Positions 56,518-64,000 of a DNA stretch of 64,000 nt are shown here, piece after piece; positions within the stretch are counted from its first letter, which is position 1, and each line of letters opens with the position of its first letter. The notes beneath the pieces were generated by a model that saw only the letters and a program-made list of their open reading frames with translations, searched no databases and was not told where the DNA came from. This DNA comes from Morella rubra (Eukaryota; Streptophyta; Magnoliopsida; Fagales; Myricaceae), in NCBI GenBank assembly GCA_003952965.2, contig CM025853.1:29843641-29907640 (forward strand), written 5' to 3'. The position numbers and the translations under genes were made by a program.

Positions 56518-58478
56518 GAACTTTCTCTTGAGCCAGATTAGCCGAGAAATGAGATTGGCGATGACTATAGATGGGAGTAGCGCTCTATAAACGCAGAACA
56601 TGGAAACCAAGGGGACCCAGCTGTCCGGAACGACCGGCCGTTTGATTAATTTGGGAGTGGCAGTTTAGTCTAAGCATGTTAGTTTCGGTCAAATCTTTAG
56701 AATTTAAATCTAATTCTTTAAAAGTATAATACTAATATTATTTCTACGTAAATATTAATACAATTCAACATTTTTTTTATAAATATCAATACTATTCAAC
56801 AACTTCTACACAAATACCAATAAAATTTCAACATCACCTAAATATCTACACCATATTTAAAATTTTCTTAAATTTTTACCAAAACGAACATATCCTAAGT
56901 TGAGATAGTGGTTAAGCAGAGAGGATCAGATGGTCAACCCTTTGCAATTTTGTTAAGGTTTGAGATTTGGTGGTATCTTCTTTCTTATATTTTAAGTTCA
57001 AAATTTTGGGATGTTTGATTTGTAAAAAATTGTAAAATTTTAAGATTTTGATAAAATTATGAATATTTAAGTTAAATTTTGTTGGAATTTGTAAAAAGAT
57101 GTAGAGAGATAATTTGATGTAATTGGTTTAATAAAAAAAATTAGAGTTAGGTGAAAAAGTATGTAGAGTGAATATTTGTTATAATTTTTTTTTTAAAAAA
57201 AGTATTGTAGTTTGTGTGAAAAGTTGTTGGAGGTTGTGTAAAAGTATTTATTTTGTGTATGAATTTTTGAGATTTTGGATGTTCATTTTATAAATTTTAT
57301 TGAATCCTATTATATTCTAAAATAATTTTTGCAAACGAACATGCTTATAAGTGTTATTAACTCTTTGAGACCATTTTCATGATTTTTAATATGATAATTG
57401 TCTGATTTTGTATGAAACTAGAGATTACATGGATTCCGAGATTAGTTAAAGTGCGCATATACTGATGCAAACACTAGTAAATAAAAAAAAAAAAGGTTAC
57501 ACTCCAAGTTATTAATAAGTTTACATTTTGCATCTCTTATTAAGACTTTACGAGTTAAAATCAAATAAAATGTGCCATGTATCTCCATTTTAATGATTTA
57601 CTCACATTATAATTAATTAAATCGTGTCATGTATCACATTACTCATTGTTCACTCACTATTAAAATAAATTAAAAATATGTTGTTTGTCAGAATTTAAAC
57701 GGTATGATACGAAGTACAAAGTATAAACTCCCTGATAATTTAGTGTGCAAAATAGAGAGTGTCAAATATATATTTTAAAACAAAATATTAAATTAGATCC
57801 ATAATTTTTATTGATTAATTGTTAGAATTTATTATATTTGTAATCATTAACTATCTAAGTACTCAAATGAAATTTGCAATACAACCTGAACTATGTCCAA
57901 CTGAATTTAATATACAAATATTAAGAAGAAAAACAGTAGAGAATAGGAGATACTATTATAACAGTTATTATGCTATTTGTTGTCCATACGTGTTCAATTA
58001 ATATTTATTTTTATATTTAAGTATAAAATCTGGGATGAGTTTGTGGGTCCACATTTTGTGACATAGCCGAAGTAATCATCTCCTCAAGGAAGGAAAAGAA
58101 TCGCACGCATTGATTTATTTAATTTCGCTACAATCGTGTGGGGAATAGCAAATATAATGCGAAAAATCCAAATCGACTTTAAAGGAAAGGAAGCGAGTTG
58201 AAATTTATGAATAATAATTAACAAATAATGAGGTTTGATTGATTGATTCCATCAAACCGTCTGAATCGGATTTTCTCCCCCTGCGATTTCTGCCTTTTCC
58301 TCTTCCATCCACAATTCCTTTCTTTGACCAGTTACACACACATACACTCTCTCTCTATAATTACTTTTTTAGGGTTCCTTTCTTCTTCCACTCCTTCTTC
58401 CTCTCACCTTCTTCTCCATAAAGAGACAAAGCTTTCTAACCATATCTGCAATCTCCTATAACTCACTCAGCCACTCAA
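56518..58478. other. 2 kb divergent promoter region of RH58 and RHF1a
   Basis: Strongly AT-rich from 56690 to 58030, with two segments (56720-56900 and 56990-57345) that look like the dispersed AT-rich elements noted elsewhere. The last 150 bp before RHF1a are CT-rich and leader-like. No gene is recognised. Confidence 0.6.
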
Positions 58479-61400
58479 ATGGCGCATATCACTTCCTCTT
58501 CTTCTTCTTCTTCTTCACTCGAGAATCCAGCGGGTTTGGCTGCATCTTCGTCAACTGGAGTTCCGGAAGACGCTTTCGAAGACGCCTGTAGTATATGCCT
58601 CGAGCCCTTCACCACCGCCGACCCTGCCACTGTACGATCTTCGCCTTAAAATAATCATCATTATCAAATTTATTTTTTCAGTGATGAGCGTTTCTCTTTG
58701 TAATTGTTGTAGTACGTGTTATATGTTTGAAAGGATTTGCTTGTTTTATTTTGGTTCTTGATTGATATTTTGAATCAAGCTGGAAAGAGATCGCGGGGTC
58801 TGCTTGGCTTTGGAAATACTTCCATCTATTTCTGACTCTGAAAGTCAGAGCCCTCTGTTTGGTTGTTTGGTGGTTTGCCTTAGGCGAGGAAATTGGTTTG
58901 CAACGGGACAGGAACGAGCAGAATTTACATAAACTAATAGAACTGGACTTAGTCTATTGAGTAAGGGGAATATCATTTGTATTTGTTTGATCCTTCTTTT
59001 CTTTTAGTGGGTGTTAGGCTTTTAAGCGCAACTTGTTAATGGCGGTCATGACGATCACTGGTCAAAATTATGTGAAGACTGGGATATCTTATTCAGATCA
59101 ATCCTCTGATTTCTGGTTGACACTTTTGGCTTAAGAAATGGGCTACGTTTTATTGTGTAATTTAGATGTGGCAGTTTCATAAATGTGATCTGATTTATCT
59201 TTTCGTGGAGATACTGATTTGTGTACTAAGCCTCCTTTTGTTTACCCGAGCAATATTGGCCATTTAGAATTTTATGTAATATTTTTGCGATACAAATTGT
59301 TTATCATTGTGAAATTTGGAAAATTTTCCCTCTTCTTGGAAAATGAATTGCTTCAAACTAATTTGGTTTTCATCTTAATTTAAGCATAAAAACATCTGCT
59401 TTTTGGTGGTGCTTATTTTTATAGAAATAACCCAATTGAAATGTCTGCATATGGTAAAGTTATTTTCTCCGGAGACAAATATTTTGATGGAGGTAAGAGG
59501 AAGTGGTAGCTCGAATACAAAAAATGTAAATTTAGTCTTGCATCAGTGCAAGACCTGTGGTTGATCACTTGTCTAGCTATGATATGTAACAATTGCATGT
59601 TGTCAAATATGTTGTTCATTAAGTTTAAAGCACTGCATGTTTAGAAGAGTGATGCAGCATTTGTAAATACAATAATCATCTGCAAAGTATAAGAGTCATG
59701 TTTTTTTTCTAAGTACTTGTAGCTTAGAAAGAGGTACAGTTGGGTTCAAATGTTGAGTGGAATTTAACTCCTCAGACCTTGTTTCCTGTTTCAGATTACG
59801 GGTTGCAAGCATGAATATCATCTTCATTGTATTCTTGAATGGTAATTTGAGCACTTAATATTTAGTTATGTTTGTTTTCTAAGTAAATGATATGTTGTTA
59901 TAATGCCCCCTCCTTTTCTTCCAATACTTGCAAATTTTATGAGTTTGTTTTTAGTTGATCTCATTTATTCTCTTAGGTCTCAAAGAAGCGAAGAGTGCCC
60001 AATATGTTGCCAGTTACTTGTCTTGAAGGACCTTGCCAGGTATGTAATTACTTGTGAAAATATCTCTTCCATCCTTCCTCTTTTTGAACACCATTTTTTA
60101 TTTCTCCTACTGTAGCCAAGAGCTTCTAGCTGCTGTGGAGATTGAGAGACGCTCGAGGTCAAGGAACATTTTCTCTGCTCCACCCACATCTCTTCATCAT
60201 TTCAGTGAGGACTTTGATGTCGAGCATGTAAGTAATATGATTTAATTGAGATCTATTTTCTCAAGAATTTGTAGGGTTACTGCTTGGCAGAGTGAGGAAG
60301 AACCGCTTGTTGATATATGGTGAAACTGAAATTTACAGGACACTTCTCATTCAGACGACTCTGATTTTGATGAGTGTATTATGCAGCATCTGACTGCTGC
60401 TGCTAGTAGAGCTTGTTATGTTGGTAGAAGGGAAAGGCTGAGATCTGCTGGGATCGGTCCTTCCCAAGTTCTTGCTTTCACTTCTCCTGCAAATATGTCG
60501 CCTCAAACTTACAGTACTTCACCCGAAGATTGTCCAAATTTGAGTTATGGGTCACCCAGGGTTGGTTCACCATTGTCTGGCACACCATCCCCTATCGATG
60601 TTCAACCTCGCCCATCCGTGGGTGTTAATTTCGTTTCTAGTACTGCTGTCAACAGTGATATCCCTTTTGAACCGAGGTATGTGCCCAAGATTTCTAGTCT
60701 ATAAGGTTTTATTTCCTACTCTCGTATTTATTAGCATTGCATCTGGTGGCATCATCTGGTTCTTGTACATCTTAAATTTGTTACCTATAACCAGTTTTAT
60801 GGTTACACATTACTACAAGTTGTTGAACGTCTCTGCCAATGAAAAAGAACAGAACCTGTGACCTTTTTTCCCTTGCACCATGCCAGATCTTTCTCTTACA
60901 GGAATACAGCAATAAGATCTTGCATCTGTCTGCCTGTACTGCATTTACTCTTTCAGTACTTACTCTCTGTATCTTACTACCTTTTGTGTCATCATCTAGA
61001 GTTCTCCATAGCCATCCACCACCTAATAGTCCCAGAAGACCAAGTGCATCTGAGGTGTTCTCCTTCCCAGAGACGCTCAAATCCAAACTGTCTGCTGCTT
61101 CAGCAAGGTAGATATGATGCCCTTTGATTCTCATTGTAACTGATGTTTCCTTGTTTTGTCACTTATATACTGAAGTGTGGGGATGCCTTGCAACAGATAC
61201 AAAGAGTCGATCTCAAAAAGCACCCAAGGCTTCAAGGAAAAGCTACTTGCTCGTAATAACTCAGTAAAGGAGCTAAGCAAAGGAGTTCAGCGTGAGATGA
61301 CAGCAGGAATTGCTGGTGTTGCACGAATGATTGAACGCCTAGATCTTACTTCAAAGCGAACTGGATCCTCTGTTCCTCCTTCCAGTTGTACTGGAGGGAC

Positions 61401-62041
61401 TTCAAACTTCGCCTTCAAAGGGAAGGATGTCGTGGATAATGTTAATGTTCAGTCTCTTGACAAAACTAGTGGGCAAGTTGCACATGATTTAAGCCCAGAA
61501 GCAACCTATATCTCTGGTGCTTTACTGGGAAAGTCAAAAGATTCTCCGGCACAGGTTCTAAAATTATCCTTAGTTATTGCTTTAACCACTCATTTCAAAA
61601 TGTTCTGTTAAAATAGTATTAGAAATCATAAGCTGGTGATGTTGTTAGGAGACACCGCAGCAGGTTCTGGCATTTCAAATTTTCAACTGTATGTCCGAGT
61701 CTGAAATCAGTTGGAAGTATGAACTATGGCATGCGGTCTGCTTTAAGATTTCTCTGCAACATGCTAAGCTTCCATGGACCAGCTTAGGTGGAAGTGGGGA
61801 GATTATGGGGCGACTGCCAGTGAGCAATTTGAAAGAGAAATTGATATTGGGAAATAGAAAATATCTAATAATCTAATAAGATGAATGGGTAAAAGTGGGA
61901 CAGGTTTTAGAAAGCAACGGACAGATTCAGTTTAGGGCTCCCTGTGCGGAGTCGTGAAAGTTTAACATTGTATAGAGATTTTTTATTCATATAGCTGATC
62001 AAATTCTTTCTTTCCCTCTTTCTTTGCAGAGTGGATATTAG
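58479..62041 (+). CDS. RHF1A: RING-H2 E3 ubiquitin ligase (RHF1a type)
   Basis: An E3 ligase; Arabidopsis RHF1a and RHF2a act redundantly in gametogenesis by targeting the CDK inhibitor KRP6. Exons: 58479-58631, 59795-59841, 59977-60039, 60116-60227, 60339-60676, 61000-61107, 61197-61554 and 62030-62041; 1191 nt, 396 aa. The RING-H2 domain uses C37, C40, C55, H57, H60, C63, C74 and C77 and is split over the first three exons. Downstream are SQELLAAVEIERRSRSRNI, a Ser/Pro-rich linker, and the highly conserved C-terminal block KESISKSTQGFKEKLLARNN followed by SVKELSKGVQREMTAGIAGV. The final exon is a 12 nt micro-exon (SGY and stop) behind a good pyrimidine tract. If intron 7 is retained, the protein instead ends 18 residues after exon 7. 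A Ser run (6-13) near the N-terminus is encoded by a tct/ttc microsatellite. Confidence 0.94.
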
Positions 62042-64000
62042 TGCTGCGTAGTCTGGTACTGGCATCAACCAAGTTTCTGTCTTACCAGCTCACCGACGGG
62101 CATATGATGCAAGCGACGTTTTGTGGTAAAACCAATCCGCTGGTTGGTTTGCGTCCTGCCTGCCTGCCTGCCTGCCTCTGCATGCAAAGTGGTTTAATTA
62201 ATCGCTGCTTATACATGCAAAGTGGAAAGCTTAATTAATCGTACCAGATATTGTTCTGGCCGCTTGTGTCTTTCTAGTTTTAAGCGGAAAACACAGAGCA
62301 TGCTGAACCATTATCTACCATTTGCAGCCTTTTCCCCCCCCCTCTTCTAATTTTCAGCTCAACTGTTTTCTGCTCCTGTGTTTACTGTTTAAAAGATTAT
62401 ATGATGTATCGGATGTCACGGCTAGGGCATTGAGTTTTGGATGTGATCTTGCCAGGTTAGTCCACCGGCTAGTAGCGATTCCGACTGAAAATGGGCTGAA
62501 TAAAACACCAATAACCAGGATCCCGCATGAGTCCACGGCACAGATTCAACATTCCAAAAGCTCCTTAAATTGACACCTGAAAATAGTCCGTATGGAGAAA
62601 CATAGGTAGTAAATTAGGAAGAGTCGAGGGACGTGTAGTGAAGTAGGAAAGAGTCAAGGGACAATGCAAGGAACACACATAAGACGGTGTAATATCTTGA
62701 GAACGTGGAGATCGTTACTGGCAACTGCAACGCAGAGCTTGTGACAGTGTCCTGTACCATCTAGATTGAGTGCAGGGCTATGGCGCAACGGACAAGACGA
62801 AGCGCCAGCGTCCAAATGCCATGCCAGTGTAGCTCCCCTAGTACATGTGACCTTTCTCTACTAAACCATGGACAAGGGACTGAAAAAATATGCTGGTTCG
62901 CGTGAGTACTCAGCTGCTTTATTGACAAAACGAGGCAAAAATGAGCAGGGCGTCCCTTCCGCACGGGTCTTTATAAGAGTCGGGGAACATGTTGAGATAG
63001 ACATCCAATCTTGCAGCAGCCTTATAACCCTTCAGCAGAATCAAATACCATATCTTTCGTCTTTTTCCATTCGTCTTTTTCTGCTTCTGCAAGACGGTTT
63101 GTCTTTTAAATTGTCCTCTCGGTGAAGCTAGCGGCTGCTTCCTCTATTTGCAAGTGCATGACGGTCACTTAAAGAATTTGTTGAGGCAACCATTAGCAGT
63201 TCTGGCGGCGAGGCTTCCTGCCTTGGTAAATGTGAAGATTCCTGCCCCAACTTATGGGAGGGGATAGCGCAACTCTGTCGTCAGTGATTTGTTCCTTTCC
63301 CATAGGCGCCAAAACTTCATCGTTTAGAGCCCCCGTTCACAAATATTCAAAGTCTACAAATGTGTACCCCGTTGACCACTTATGACGCTTACACCAAATA
63401 TGACTAAAAATCTTTGAGCAGCATACCGGGAAAAAAAAAAAAAAAAATGTCGCCGTAATAGAATTGATGAATTAAGCCTAAGCAAACTGCCAAAGGGTAT
63501 CTGTATATTTTATTAACAACACACTAGAAAACAAACTAGCAATAGAATAGGTTCAGAAGAAAGTACTATCACCCAATAATTTTATACCTAAAATTGAAGC
63601 ATTTTACCAAGCCTAGAAACGTAATTAAACATAAAATGAAGCTGCCATGTTCGAGCAAAATGTTTCACTTGCAATTAGAGAGAAAAGGAAAAGACGAAAA
63701 ACTTCTGGGGAGTACGAAAGCTGTTAAAAATAAGAGGCCTATAAGGATCAAGATGCTTCTAGGGGTGGCTCTTCAAGAAGTCTCAAAATTTTCCTTCCCT
63801 GTCCAGATGAATATTATATTGAACTTGAATTGTTAATACCATTCTTTTGTTGTGGTCAGGCTCACCAAAGGAACGCTTCAATGTCCTCCAGAAACTTGCT
63901 CCAACACATTTTATATTGCATCTGAAGTGATAAAAGCGAGCCAACAAGAAAGAGAACCCTCCATCGCTTACGACCCTTGGACAGCTGATTTTTGGACAAT
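62042..64000. other. 3' flank of RHF1a without a recognised gene
   Basis: It starts with the RHF1a 3' UTR and carries a CCTG microsatellite, a short tandem repeat of catgcaaagtgg with ttaattaatcg, and a poly(A) run near 63430. A 46-codon open frame on the minus strand reaches the right edge (63862-63999) but could not be assigned. Confidence 0.5.
62155..62176 (+). repeat. (CCTG)n microsatellite in the RHF1a 3' region
   Basis: Five CCTG units plus a partial one, followed by two imperfect copies of catgcaaagtgg...ttaattaatcg (about 62181-62207 and 62214-62241). Confidence 0.85.

Noticed and set aside
60781..61134. 117-codon minus frame
   Set aside because: Antisense to RHF1a exon 6 and its introns.

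Overview
This is a 64 kb window of plant nuclear DNA, almost certainly from a eudicot. The genes are interrupted by AT-rich GT-AG introns, intergenic DNA is AT-rich with microsatellites, and every recognised protein matches a plant family. I suspect a woody rosid but cannot prove it. Ten protein genes were recognised and their exon structures worked out by hand. Splice phases close in frame in every multi-exon model; the junctions I trust least are flagged in the entries.

Layout, left to right: (1) 1-6296, minus: KAPP, an FHA-domain PP2C phosphatase whose 3' end lies off the left edge. (2) 6297-15942: about 9.6 kb without a recognisable gene, holding tandem repeats and one strong hairpin. (3) 15943-16797, plus: a FANTASTIC FOUR (FAF3/4-type) gene whose conserved C-terminus is displaced into other frames up to 16969. 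(4) 16970-26417: about 9.4 kb without a recognisable gene, with several tandem duplications. (5) 26418-31202, minus: an ANP/NPK1-type MAPKKK with 17 exons. (6) 33035-36729, plus: a PNC-type peroxisomal adenine nucleotide carrier. (7) 37599-40612, minus: a FolD-type methylene-THF dehydrogenase/cyclohydrolase. (8) 41536-44452, minus: a small GPI-anchored protein. (9) 46084-52464, plus: an APL1/ADG2-type ADP-glucose pyrophosphorylase large subunit. Its 2.1 kb intron 4 contains, on the opposite strand, a complete uninterrupted aldose 1-epimerase gene (47632-48711). (10) 53065-56517, minus: an RH58-type DEAD-box helicase. (11) 58479-62041, plus: an RHF1a-type RING-H2 E3 ligase. The remaining 2 kb has no recognised gene.

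The genes do not form a pathway or operon. Their order nevertheless matches two Arabidopsis segments from memory: At5g19210 (RH58), At5g19220 (APL1), At5g19230-50 (GPI protein), At5g19260 (FAF3), At5g19280 (KAPP); and At3g06020 (FAF4), At3g06030 (ANP3), At3g06035 (GPI protein). The window therefore looks like the unfractionated ancestral block. KAPP and FAF, which lie next to each other, both act on CLAVATA/WUSCHEL meristem signalling in Arabidopsis.

The points most worth a second look are the frame-broken FAF C-terminus, the nested antisense epimerase, two GC-AG introns (ANP intron 16, PNC intron 2), a 78 nt near-perfect hairpin at 9434-9511, and an unusual exon 4 start in the carrier. No CRISPR array, rRNA, convincing tRNA or autonomous transposon was found.
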